A program made the translations under genes and the position numbers. Shown here piece by piece: positions 27,212 through 34,448 of a stretch of DNA of 64,000 nt. Position 1 is the first letter of the stretch. Every line of letters starts with the position of its first letter. The notes under the pieces were generated by a model, which was given only the letters and a program-made list of their open reading frames with translations, had not been told where the DNA came from and searched no databases. Origin of the DNA: Microbacterium testaceum StLB037 (GTDB lineage Bacteria > Actinomycetota > Actinomycetes > Actinomycetales > Microbacteriaceae). The DNA is taken from contig NZ_FNJN01000004.1 in assembly GCF_900104345.1 (NCBI RefSeq), positions 62,802-126,801 on the forward strand, read 5' to 3'.

Positions 27212-27622
27212 TCAGACCGCCGCGGTGCGGGGGACGTTGCGCTCGGTGCCGAGACCGACACCCAGCAGCACGACGGCGCTGGCGAGGTGCAGGAAGTGGT
27301 CGGGCGTGTTGAGCGCGAGGATGTTGGCCCCCGTGCCGACGAGGAAGAAGCCCACGATGCCGAGGAGCAGGTAGACGGCTCCGACGGTCGTGTTGACGCC
27401 CTTGGCGGCACGCGCGTTGGCGAGACCCGAGACGAGCAGCGCGGCACCGATCAGGAGGTGCGCGATGTTGTGGAGCGGGTTGACCTCGAAGATGCCGAGG
27501 AGCAGACCGCCCTGCGTGGCGATGAAACCGACGCCGCCGGTGACGGCGAAGCCGAGCAGACCGACCAGAAGGTAGACAGCGCCGAAGACGGTGGCCACGA
27601 GACGGTTGGGTGACGAGCTCAT
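27212..27622 (-). CDS. DUF4383 membrane protein
   Basis: 136 aa, four membrane helices. The DUF4383 pattern is present: GAVYLLVGLLGFAVTGG, VNPLHNIAHLLIGAALL and LNTPDHFLHLASAVVLLGVG. A GGGAGG site 6 bp before the ATG fixes the start. Function unknown; it often sits with general-stress genes in actinobacteria. Followed by a second membrane protein gene. Confidence 0.88.
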   Translation of the reverse strand: MSSSPNRLVATVFGAVYLLVGLLGFAVTGGVGFIATQGGLLLGIFEVNPLHNIAHLLIGAALLVSGLANARAAKGVNTTVGAVYLLLGIVGFFLVGTGANILALNTPDHFLHLASAVVLLGVGLGTERNVPRTAAV

Positions 27623-27874
27623 GATGAACCTCCCAGATTGTTGGCAGCGACCGTCCGGTCGCTTCACCCCATCTTCGGAGACAATGCTCGATTCGGATTG
27701 GCCTTTGCGCGCACGGGCCGTTCTCCGGTATGCATCCGGAAACGACAGAAGGCCCCCGAGTACTCTCCGAGGCCCTCCGCAACAGATTCGACCATAAGGA
27801 TCGGCGTCGACCGGATCGAGGGGATTGCATTTCCCGTGCTGTTCACCTATCCCCGCATCTGCCACACTCTGGCC

Positions 27875-28303
27875 ATGCGTTTCGAAACGACCCTGTCGCA
27901 GATGGGCAACAACACCGGGATCGAGGTCCCCGCCGAGGTGCTCGACGCCCTCGGGGGCGGAAAGCGCGCCGCGGTGGTCGTCGAGGTGAACGGCTTCACG
28001 TACCGCAGCACGGTCGGCTCGATGGGCGGTAAGTCGCTGATCCCCTTCTCGTCCGACAAACGGGCGAGCACCGGTCTGTCCGGAGGGGATCCCATATCCG
28101 TCGATCTCACCCTCGACACCGAGCCCCGCTCGGTCGAGGTGCCCGAGGACCTTGCCGCAGCGCTCGCTGCGGCCGGTGCGCGCGACGCCTTCGACGCGCT
28201 TTCGCCGAGCGCGCGGAAGGCGCACGTGACCAATGTCGAGGCGGCGAAGGCGGCCGACACCCGCTCGCGCCGTATCGACGCGATCGTCGCGAAGCTGTCC
28301 TGA
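27875..28303 (+). CDS. YdeI/OmpD-associated family protein with DUF1905 domain
   Basis: 142 aa. N-terminal DUF1905 beta-barrel (MRFETTLSQMGNNTGIEVPAEVL to about residue 85) and a C-terminal YdeI-type helical segment (FDALSPSARKAHVTNVEAAK). No signal peptide. ATG chosen because the domain begins there; no clear ribosome site. The 250 bp upstream (27623-27874) contain only the divergent promoter of the DUF4383 gene and an imperfect GGCC-rich stem near 27761-27785. Confidence 0.85.
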   Translation: MRFETTLSQMGNNTGIEVPAEVLDALGGGKRAAVVVEVNGFTYRSTVGSMGGKSLIPFSSDKRASTGLSGGDPISVDLTLDTEPRSVEVPEDLAAALAAAGARDAFDALSPSARKAHVTNVEAAKAADTRSRRIDAIVAKLS

Positions 28304-28346
28304 GCGATTGACGCTTCCCGGGCGATAGCCTGGACGGGGAGGTCAC

Positions 28347-28979
28347 GTGGGGCGCACGAAAGAGGCCATCGCCGAGGGACTGTCGATCGCGACAGCCGCG
28401 GCTCGGCTCGCCGTGCGCAACCGCATCCTCGTCGACACGATCGCCCGCGGTGGTCAGTTCGATGGCGAGGTCTTCGCCGAGCTGGCGCGCGAGACGCTGC
28501 GCTCCCTCGCCGACGAGCAGGACCAGGCCGCCGAGCGCGTGACCCACCAGCGTAAACGCGCGTGGGGGCGGTTCTCGGATTCGTCCGGCACCCACGACTA
28601 CCGTGACCGCGACACGCGCAACCTCCGCCGTCGCGCGAAGCAGTCCCGCGGCGTCGCGAAGGAACTGCGCGCGCTCGCCGACGACCCCGAACGGGTCAAG
28701 GTGCTGGTCGGCGATGCGCGGATCGCCGCGTGGGGCGATGTCGAGGCGAACCTCAGCCAACGACTCGACGTCGAGGGAATGACGGCGGATGCCGATCCCG
28801 AGTACGCCCAGATGCGCAAGGCGCGGATGGACGCCCTGCGCATGGTCGATCTGGCCCGCCTCGCCTCACAGGCGAAGCGGCGGGCGAAGGAACGGGACGC
28901 CGCCGACGAAGCGGAGGCGCCGAGCGACGCACCGGACGCGGGCAAGAGCGGCAAGAAAAAAAAGTCCGCCGCGCGCTGA
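28347..28979 (+). CDS. Hypothetical protein, 210 aa
   Basis: Not recognised. Almost entirely charged helix: Arg/Ala/Asp-rich with two stretches suited to coiled coil (about 30-120 and 140-185) and a lysine run near the C-terminus. No signal peptide or membrane segment. GTG at 28347 with GGGGAGG 5 bp upstream is a convincing start. It is the last chromosomal gene before the prophage. Confidence 0.7.
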   Translation: MGRTKEAIAEGLSIATAAARLAVRNRILVDTIARGGQFDGEVFAELARETLRSLADEQDQAAERVTHQRKRAWGRFSDSSGTHDYRDRDTRNLRRRAKQSRGVAKELRALADDPERVKVLVGDARIAAWGDVEANLSQRLDVEGMTADADPEYAQMRKARMDALRMVDLARLASQAKRRAKERDAADEAEAPSDAPDAGKSGKKKKSAAR

Positions 28980-29053
28980 CCCGTCGCCGTCGCGTGGGCC
29001 GTGCGTTCCCGAGCCAGTTGCCGCAGAGGCCACCGGCATCCGGGCAGAGAAAA

Positions 29054-29084
29054 AGCCCCGGCGGAGTTTCCTCACGCCGGGGCT
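29054..29084 (-). terminator. Host tRNA-Arg terminator, now downstream of the prophage repressor
   Basis: On the minus strand AGCCCCGGCG pairs with CGCCGGGGCT (11-nt loop) and is followed by TTTTTCTCT, a classic rho-independent terminator. It lies just outside attL. Before integration it stood about 20 bp after the 3' end of tRNA-Arg; now it lies 13 bp after the repressor stop codon. Confidence 0.85.
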
Positions 29085-29096
29085 CTTCTTACTGTC

Positions 29097-29399
29097 TCAA
29101 CACAGTGTGCGCCCGAAGGGACTCGAACCCCTAACCTTCTGATCTGTAGTCGCGCCGACCCGGCCACGGCCCGCGGGAACCGGCTCATAGCCAGCTCCGG
29201 GCAACAGATCGGTCACGGCGACCTCGAAGAATGCCGCGACGGCTAGCAGTTCGTCCAGCATCCAGGACCGGTCACCCGAGAGCTTCCGGCTTACCGACTT
29301 CTGCGTCGAGGCGAGCACGGATGCCAACGCCTCCTGCGAGATTCGGCGTTCGCGCATGATGTCACGGACCTTCTGTCCGGTGATGGCGTCGGCGTTCAT
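29097..29399 (-). CDS. Prophage immunity repressor (XRE family) whose 3' end crosses attL
   Basis: 100 aa in the prophage. Residues 5-68 are a Cro/CI-type helix-turn-helix domain (ISQEALASVLASTQKSVSRKLSG). The tail from about residue 82 is translated from the att core itself (TTDQKVRGSSPFGRT), then LC and a TGA supplied by host DNA at 29097-29099. In circular phage DNA the frame would instead continue through attP for 32 codons to 45133, giving 130 aa. GTG at 29408, with GGAG 4 bp upstream, is an alternative start (3 aa longer). Divergent from the rightward operon, with three operators between them. Repressor role is inferred from position and domain. Confidence 0.85.
   Translation of the reverse strand: MNADAITGQKVRDIMRERRISQEALASVLASTQKSVSRKLSGDRSWMLDELLAVAAFFEVAVTDLLPGAGYEPVPAGRGRVGATTDQKVRGSSPFGRTLC
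29107..29151. other. attL (45-bp core)
   Basis: 45 bp identical to 45233-45277 except T at 29145 for C at 45271. It is the 3' half of tRNA-Arg on the minus strand. The shared sequence continues outward as ACTGTCTCAACACAGT (29091-29106), matched at 45215-45230 after a 2-bp gap, so phage and host share the tRNA flank too. Confidence 0.92.
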
Positions 29400-29409
29400 G
29401 CGCGCCACA

Positions 29410-29504
29410 CTACTCCAATTTGGCGACACGCCGTGTGCAATCAATCCCGGCGTGTTACTCCGATTCGGCCTAGCTTCGTGCTCGTGACTAGACCGAATCG
29501 GAGT
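29410..29504. promoter_or_regulatory. Prophage immunity operators O1-O3
   Basis: Three copies of a 14-bp site CCRAATYGGAGTRR: O1 reads CCAAATTGGAGTAG on the minus strand (palindromic core 29415-29423), O2 CCGAATCGGAGTAA on the minus strand (core 29460-29468), O3 CCGAATCGGAGTGA on the plus strand (core 29493-29501). The cores are 9-bp palindromes. The GGAG inside O1 and O3 also serves as the ribosome site of the repressor and of the rightward gene, so repressor binding would cover both translation starts. Confidence 0.8.
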
Positions 29505-29509
29505 GAAGC

Positions 29510-29980
29510 GTGAGCCTCGAAGCGTACATATGGGCGGCAAACCTGCCGCTCAGCCGCTGCAACGGTACGCCCTTCCGTGTCCTCCTCCAGCTCGCCGACC
29601 GCACGGACGGCCTCGGATACGGCGCTTACCCTCACGTCTCGACCATCGCCGATGTCCTCGAATGCTCCGAGCGCACCGTCCAGCGAGCCCTTCGCGAACT
29701 CCTCGCCGCCGACCTCATTCGCGAGGGTGATCAGCGCTACGTCCAACACCTCGACTCGCGCTACCGCCCGACCGTCTACGACGTGCTCACGACGGCCCTC
29801 GTCTACACCGAATCCAGGGGTGACAACTCAGTCACCCCTAGCCGATTCAGGGGTGACAAAAACCGGCGCCCAGGGGTGACAACTGGTGTCGCACTAAGAA
29901 CCGCCCAAGAACCTACTTACCAAGACTCTCCTAGGGCTCTCACCTTGGTAACCGCGCAAGAGGTCGAGGAAGACCGATGA
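29510..29980 (+). CDS. Phage helix-turn-helix protein, first gene of the rightward operon
   Basis: 156 aa. Winged helix-turn-helix at about 15-80 (YGAYPHVSTIADVLECSERTVQRALRELLAADLI), a fold typical of phage and plasmid replication initiators and Cro-like proteins. The C-terminal half contains repeated SVTPSRFRGDK/RPGVTTG motifs translated from AGGGGTGACAA iterons. GTG start directly after operator O3. It is the only early gene able to serve in replication; a Cro-like role is the alternative. Confidence 0.75.
   Translation: MSLEAYIWAANLPLSRCNGTPFRVLLQLADRTDGLGYGAYPHVSTIADVLECSERTVQRALRELLAADLIREGDQRYVQHLDSRYRPTVYDVLTTALVYTESRGDNSVTPSRFRGDKNRRPGVTTGVALRTAQEPTYQDSPRALTLVTAQEVEEDR
29816..29882. 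repeat. Iterons inside the early helix-turn-helix gene, candidate phage origin
   Basis: AGGGGTGACAA occurs at 29816-29826, 29849-29859 and 29872-29882, with one inverted copy GTCACCCCT at 29831-29839. Spacing is 33 and 23 bp. Iterons within a replication-initiator-like gene are a common origin layout; operator sites for the same protein are the alternative. Confidence 0.6.
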
Positions 29981-30114
29981 GCGCACACGTCCACGATTTC
30001 GACCCCGTAAGCGGGTGGTGCTCGGGATGCACCGTCCGCGACGACGGTCGCCACCTCTGGCACGGCGGAGACGTGACCAGGCCTCGACCCACAGAACAGG
30101 GAGACGACCAATGA
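29977..30114 (+). CDS. Phage microprotein with WCSGC motif, 45 aa
   Basis: Begins with ATG overlapping the previous stop (ATGA) and ends overlapping the next start in the same way. Contains HDFDPVSGWCSGCTVRDDGR and HLWHGG, a possible small zinc-binding loop. Function unknown. Confidence 0.65.
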   Translation: MSAHVHDFDPVSGWCSGCTVRDDGRHLWHGGDVTRPRPTEQGDDQ

Positions 30115-30293
30115 AGCTCTACAAGCTCAACTCGCACAGCACCGCCTCGCACCCGACGCAGTACGTCTTGGTGCTGGCGGAGAGCATGCGCGAAGCCATC
30201 GCCGCAGCCCACCGTGAGCACCAAGACGTGATGTGGGGAACGAGCATCCCGATGCGCGATGCACGCGCCGACGAGACGTTGATCGAAGCATGA
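30111..30293 (+). CDS. Phage hypothetical protein, 60 aa
   Basis: Starts MKLYKLNSHSTASHPTQYVL with GGGAG 7 bp upstream; overlaps the genes on both sides by ATGA. The single helix AESMREAIAAAHREHQDV resembles small phage proteins of unknown role. Confidence 0.7.
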   Translation: MKLYKLNSHSTASHPTQYVLVLAESMREAIAAAHREHQDVMWGTSIPMRDARADETLIEA

Positions 30294-30562
30294 GCACCAC
30301 GATTGCCGCCGCGCGCGCCTTGTCCGACCTGGTGGCCACTGCTCGGGAACGAGGTCTGAACGCGCGCGAACTCGGCATCCAGCGCCCCGCGTACGGACTG
30401 CTGAACATCGCCATCGACCTCGACAGCGCTCGAACGCGCCTGATCCAGGAAGGCGACGACTATCTCGACGCCGCGTGGGCGTTCATCGACGCGGGTCGGA
30501 GGATGATCGCCGACCACTCGGAAACGATCGAGCGAGAGGTTGACCGCCGTGCTCGCGCCTGA
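30290..30562 (+). CDS. Phage hypothetical protein, 90 aa
   Basis: All-helical soluble protein (IAAARALSDLVATARERGLNARELGI ... TIEREVDRRARA). Start overlaps the preceding stop. No family recognised. Confidence 0.7.
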   Translation: MSTTIAAARALSDLVATARERGLNARELGIQRPAYGLLNIAIDLDSARTRLIQEGDDYLDAAWAFIDAGRRMIADHSETIEREVDRRARA

Positions 30563-30644
30563 TTCCATCCCGGCCATCCCGGGTCTCATCGTCGGTCTCC
30601 TGCTCGCCGTGCTCGTCATCCGCAAGGGCTGGTGGCGAGCATGA
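30549..30644 (+). CDS. Phage single-span membrane microprotein, 31 aa
   Basis: GTG at 30549 lies within the end of the previous gene; one hydrophobic helix (IPGLIVGLLLAVLVIRKGWW) fills the protein. Its TGA overlaps the next ATG. It could be an early membrane effector. Coding status rests on the unbroken overlap chain. Confidence 0.5.
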   Translation: MLAPDSIPAIPGLIVGLLLAVLVIRKGWWRA

Positions 30645-30799
30645 TCCGGGTTGCGCCCAGCGGTGAGTGGTGGGAGCAGATCAGGGAGTTCACCGGCCCG
30701 GGTCGCTACGTCGTAGCGGTCGTCCAGTGCAAGAGCAACGGGCACATCCGCAACGTCGCTCAGTCCACGTTCGACACCTGGCCCGAGGCGACGGCATGA
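30641..30799 (+). CDS. Phage hypothetical protein, 52 aa
   Basis: MIRVAPSGEWWEQIREFTGP..., a small beta-rich protein linked by ATGA overlaps to both neighbours. No family recognised. Confidence 0.6.
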   Translation: MIRVAPSGEWWEQIREFTGPGRYVVAVVQCKSNGHIRNVAQSTFDTWPEATA

Positions 30800-31137
30800 C
30801 CGGCAAGCACTCCGACCCCGAGTACCTGGCCAACGCCAAGCTCGTCCGCGCTCAGGTCCGGCAGGCCTGGCGCTTCGGAACCGAGGTGCGGTGCTGGCGT
30901 CGAGGGTGCCCCATCGAACCGGGCCAGCCCTTCGATGTGGGCCACCTCGACCCGGACGGCGGGCACGGACGCGACAACCTCGCGCCCGAGTGCCGACCGT
31001 GCAACCGCAGCGAGGGCGGGCGCCGAGGTGCCGCCATCACCAACGCCCGACGCCGCGACAGACAGCCCCGACCGACGCGCCAACCCCGCCGTGACCTCCG
31101 CTCGACGCCGACGCGGAGCGGGCTCGCGCCGTGGTGA
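30796..31137 (+). CDS. Phage HNH endonuclease
   Basis: 113 aa. HNH fold with Cys33/Cys38 and Cys66/Cys69 forming the zinc knuckle and catalytic FDVGHLDPDGGHGRDNLAPECRPCN (His50, Asn61). HNH nucleases directly upstream of the large terminase take part in packaging in many siphoviruses, and no separate small terminase is visible here. The C-terminal 40 residues are Arg/Pro-rich and could bind DNA. Confidence 0.85.
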   Translation: MTGKHSDPEYLANAKLVRAQVRQAWRFGTEVRCWRRGCPIEPGQPFDVGHLDPDGGHGRDNLAPECRPCNRSEGGRRGAAITNARRRDRQPRPTRQPRRDLRSTPTRSGLAPW

Positions 31138-31226
31138 CGACCGACTTTTTTGGCCGGCGCGCGCACCCCCGCCTACGGCTCCAACTCCGATTCCTCCCCC
31201 TGACCTGAGAGGCCAGACCGACCACC

Positions 31227-32852
31227 ATGACCACCCTCATCACCGGGGCTCCCCCCCTGCTCGCCGACCTGTGGTCCGAGGCGAACTGGCTCGAATGGCG
31301 CTCCCGCCTCGACGGCCTCCACCTGATCAGCAACCCCCAGCTCGTCACCACCGAGCAGACCCGCGGCGAGTTCATCGAAGGCGCGCGACTGCTCCGCCTT
31401 GACCACCGAGAGCGAGCGGGCGACGGCGGCAAGGGGCCGTCGCCGATGCAGCTCATGGTGGCCGATCTCCTCGCCGCGGGCGTGTTCATGAACGCCATTG
31501 ACGAGTCCCGCCGATCCACCAAGACGACCGCAGTGCAAGCCATCATGCTCGGGCGTTGCTACCACCGCGAGGACTACCAGGTCGGCTGGACGATGTTCAC
31601 GACCGGCGCCAAAGCGGGCGAGCGGTTCCGCAAGGACATCGTGGCGCATCTCCGCCGCCTGTACCCCGACGAGCGGGTCAGCCCCATCAAGATCAACGTC
31701 GGGAAGGGCACCGAGCACCTGGAGTTCCGCGACACCGGCTCGTTCCTCAACGTCTACACGCCCAACGGTGAGGGCTTCCGCTCCGGTGGCTTTGACTTCG
31801 CATTCGGTGACGAGGGCGCCGAGGCCGACCTCGACCAGGGCCAGGACGTCGAGCGCGCCGTTATCCCCACCATGGACACCAAGGTCGGCGCCCAGTTCGT
31901 CATCGCCGGGACCGGCGCCAAGTGGCGCACCGGCAATCTCCTCTGGCGAGCCCTCCACGACCCCGACGCCAACGTGCTCTGGCACGGCATCCCCGAGAGC
32001 ACCGACCGCGAGCAGCTCGCCTCCTGGGAGCCCGAGCTGCCGCACCCGCTCACCGGAGCCACCGGAGGTCGCATGCGCGAATGGATCGAGCGCACGCACC
32101 CCGGCGTGTCCTTCACCACCCCCATCGGCGCCGTCAAACGATCGTTCGACAAGGTGAGCCTGGACGACTTCCTGATTGAGTACGGCGGACAGTTCGGCTT
32201 CGAGGGTGCCGCTGACGCCATGATCCCGCCCGCCCTCTGGAAGCCGACCACCGAGCCGTTCCCCGCCGAGCTGCCCGCCCGCTGCTCCGTCGCGCTGAAG
32301 GTCCACCACCTCGGGCACGCGGCATCCCTCGCCATCGCGTGGGAGTACGAGGAGCTGAACGACCTCGTGGGCGAGGCGTTCGAACTCGAAGGCGTGCGCG
32401 AGAAACCCAAGCGCCGCGCCCTCGCGCTGTGGCACTGGCAACAGGGCACGCACGGCCTCGCGCGCGAGGTCATCGAACGCCTTCGCAGGCGCCCCGGCTT
32501 GACCCTCGGCTACGACAAGCGCGGCTACACCGAGGACATCGTGGAGAAGGAAATCGCCCTGGCTCAGCCCACACCGATCCTCCGCCCCAGCATCACGAAC
32601 GACATTCCCCGATCCGCCGTCGCCCTCATGAAAGGACTCGAGAACGGGTCCCTCGTGATCTTCGGACACGACCAGCTCAACGCCGCCGCCTCCCGCGCCA
32701 CCCGCCAGGCCTTCGGCAACTACGGCACCTGGCGATTCGGGGCGCCGAAAGATGATCCCGATTTCGACGTGACGCCCCTGGAGGCCGCAGCGCTGGCCCT
32801 CCACTGGCTCGAAGACACCACGCCCATCGCCTCCGCCGACGACTCGTTCTAA
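31227..32852 (+). CDS. terL: Terminase large subunit
   Basis: 541 aa DNA-packaging motor. ATPase domain with a Walker A-like segment at about 93-102 (ESRRSTKTTA) and Walker B at about 189-198 (FDFAFGDEGA). The C-terminal nuclease domain carries the acidic residues. ATG at 31227 follows an 89-bp gap, in which AATCGGAGT (31184-31192, minus strand) resembles the immunity operator. Confidence 0.9.
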   Translation: MTTLITGAPPLLADLWSEANWLEWRSRLDGLHLISNPQLVTTEQTRGEFIEGARLLRLDHRERAGDGGKGPSPMQLMVADLLAAGVFMNAIDESRRSTKTTAVQAIMLGRCYHREDYQVGWTMFTTGAKAGERFRKDIVAHLRRLYPDERVSPIKINVGKGTEHLEFRDTGSFLNVYTPNGEGFRSGGFDFAFGDEGAEADLDQGQDVERAVIPTMDTKVGAQFVIAGTGAKWRTGNLLWRALHDPDANVLWHGIPESTDREQLASWEPELPHPLTGATGGRMREWIERTHPGVSFTTPIGAVKRSFDKVSLDDFLIEYGGQFGFEGAADAMIPPALWKPTTEPFPAELPARCSVALKVHHLGHAASLAIAWEYEELNDLVGEAFELEGVREKPKRRALALWHWQQGTHGLAREVIERLRRRPGLTLGYDKRGYTEDIVEKEIALAQPTPILRPSITNDIPRSAVALMKGLENGSLVIFGHDQLNAAASRATRQAFGNYGTWRFGAPKDDPDFDVTPLEAAALALHWLEDTTPIASADDSF

Positions 32853-32864
32853 GGACCTCGCATC

Positions 32865-33083
32865 GTGAACACCAGCCCCATCAAACTCGACTGCTCGCCC
32901 GTATCCATCGTCGTGTCTTGCGAGGACCACCCGTGGTGGCGGTCCTTCCGATTTCACAAGGACGATGCCTGGGACAGTGCATGCGCGCACGAGGAGCGGG
33001 AGCACGGCGACGACCGCCGTCAACGCCACGCCCGCGACGTGCGTCGCGCTCGCGCCCGGGAGGTCGCCATTAGTGAGATGTGA
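32865..33083 (+). CDS. Phage hypothetical protein, 72 aa
   Basis: Small protein with SCEDHPWWRSFRFHKDDAW and an RRQRHARDVRRARARE basic tail; conserved Cys/His spacing hints at a zinc site. GTG start after the terminase stop. Such genes between terminase and portal are common in small actinophages. Function unknown. Confidence 0.6.
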   Translation: MNTSPIKLDCSPVSIVVSCEDHPWWRSFRFHKDDAWDSACAHEEREHGDDRRQRHARDVRRARAREVAISEM

Positions 33084-33107
33084 CTAAACGTCCGCATGGT
33101 TTGAAAC

Positions 33108-34175
33108 GTGGGAATCTTCGGGCGGAACATCGACAAGACGTACGGGTCACGGGCGGCGCTGCCGCTCGTGACCCCGTTCGCTCCCCAGGACAACCTAGTG
33201 GAGGTCGTCGCCCGAGACCTGTGGCCCGAGCACGAGGCGCCGAAGACCGTCACTCGCGACACCGCCCTCCGCATCCCCGCCGTCAAGCGGGCACACGACA
33301 TTCACTGCTCCGTCCTCTCCCGCCTCCCGTGGCGGCAGTACGACAAAGACACCGAGGTCGCCGTACAGCCCGAGTGGCTCGTCAACTCCCGCACCGGTAC
33401 CGGCCCCCGCCAGCTCCGCTGGGGCGTCACCTCCGACCTGTTTATCCACGGCTGGGCCGCAATCGGCTTCACCATGGACAGCCCCGGCAAGCCCACCGAC
33501 GCGCTGCACGTCCCCTTCGGCGCGTGGTCTGTCAACGAAGCCGGACGCATCGACGTAGACGAGCAGCTCGTGCCCGCCCAGTACCGCGAACTGGTCATCG
33601 CCATTCCGCTCGGCTACGGCTCCCGCGGCATGCTCACCGACGCCCGCGACTCGCTCATCGCCGCGCGGTTCATTGAAGCCGCCTACCTCGACCGCGTGGA
33701 GAACCCGATCCCGGCCACGGACATCGAGCTGTCCAAGGAGTACTGGAACGCCTGGGGCAAGGAGGAGCGCGAGTCGTTCCGTCAGACCTACATCAAGAAC
33801 CGCCAGGCCAAGAACGGCGCCGTGTCCATGCGTCCCGAGTACGCCAAGCCGAACTACTCCGGTGCCGTCGAGGTCGGCCTGTTCGAGTCGGCTCGCAACG
33901 GCGTACGCCTCGACATCGCCAACCACGCGGGCATCCCCGCGTCAATGCTCGAAGGCTCCCGCCAGGGCGGCGGAACTGACATCAAGTACTCCGGCGTCAA
34001 CAATGGCGCCGACCGCAACGAACTCTGGGACTTCGGCCTCGACAAGTACGCCTCCGCCATCGACGACCGGCTCTCCCTGGACGACGTGTGCCCCTCTGGC
34101 GAATCGATCCGCGTGGACGCATCCCGCTACCTCACCGCTCCCAATCCGACCACACCCCAGACAAGCGAGGACTGA
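33108..34175 (+). CDS. Portal protein
   Basis: 355 aa, HK97-type portal that forms the DNA channel at the capsid vertex. Supporting stretches are TALRIPAVKRAHDIHCSVLSRLPW near the N-terminus and LDIANHAGIPASMLEGSRQGGGTDIKYSGVNN in the stem/wing region. Short for a portal but the position after terminase fits. GTG start at 33108. Confidence 0.85.
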   Translation: MGIFGRNIDKTYGSRAALPLVTPFAPQDNLVEVVARDLWPEHEAPKTVTRDTALRIPAVKRAHDIHCSVLSRLPWRQYDKDTEVAVQPEWLVNSRTGTGPRQLRWGVTSDLFIHGWAAIGFTMDSPGKPTDALHVPFGAWSVNEAGRIDVDEQLVPAQYRELVIAIPLGYGSRGMLTDARDSLIAARFIEAAYLDRVENPIPATDIELSKEYWNAWGKEERESFRQTYIKNRQAKNGAVSMRPEYAKPNYSGAVEVGLFESARNGVRLDIANHAGIPASMLEGSRQGGGTDIKYSGVNNGADRNELWDFGLDKYASAIDDRLSLDDVCPSGESIRVDASRYLTAPNPTTPQTSED

Positions 34176-34178
34176 CCC

Positions 34179-34448
34179 ATGGCAAACACCAGCAAGCCCG
34201 CCGACTCCACCGAGACTGAAACCCCGCCTGTCGCGGTTCCGCAGCTTCCGCCCGAGCTGGCCTCCCGGTTCCTCACCGAGACCGAGCCGGTGACAGGCGA
34301 CCAGGCCGCAGTCATCCGAGCCAACGCGTATGCCCTCGCCCTGGCCGCGGAGCAGATCGTGATGCTCCCGAACAGCCGCGAACGCTCTCTCGCGCTCACC
34401 GCGCTCGAAGAGGCGCTCATGTGGGCCAACAAGGCGGTGTTCGCGTAA
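34179..34448 (+). CDS. acb2: Acb2/Tad1-like cyclic-nucleotide sponge (anti-CBASS/Thoeris)
   Basis: 89 aa. After a disordered Pro/Thr-rich N-terminus (1-28), residues 30-88 match the helical-hairpin domain of Acb2/Tad1 proteins: F...PVTGDQAAVIRANAYALA, then the signature NSRERSLALTALEEALMW with ANKAV. Known Acb2 hexamers sequester cyclic di- and trinucleotides made by CBASS enzymes. It sits in the structural operon between portal and capsid, overlapping the capsid start by one base. Family call from the signature; binding activity is inferred. Confidence 0.8.
   Translation: MANTSKPADSTETETPPVAVPQLPPELASRFLTETEPVTGDQAAVIRANAYALALAAEQIVMLPNSRERSLALTALEEALMWANKAVFA

Noticed and set aside
29400..29540. 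N-terminal extension of the repressor to 147 aa
   Set aside because: It would run through all operators and into the divergent gene; the helix-turn-helix domain begins at ATG 29399 (or GTG 29408).
30796..31137. HNH gene as a homing endonuclease in an intron
   Set aside because: It lies in a normal overlapping gene chain directly upstream of terminase, with no split gene around it; the packaging-associated HNH type fits better.
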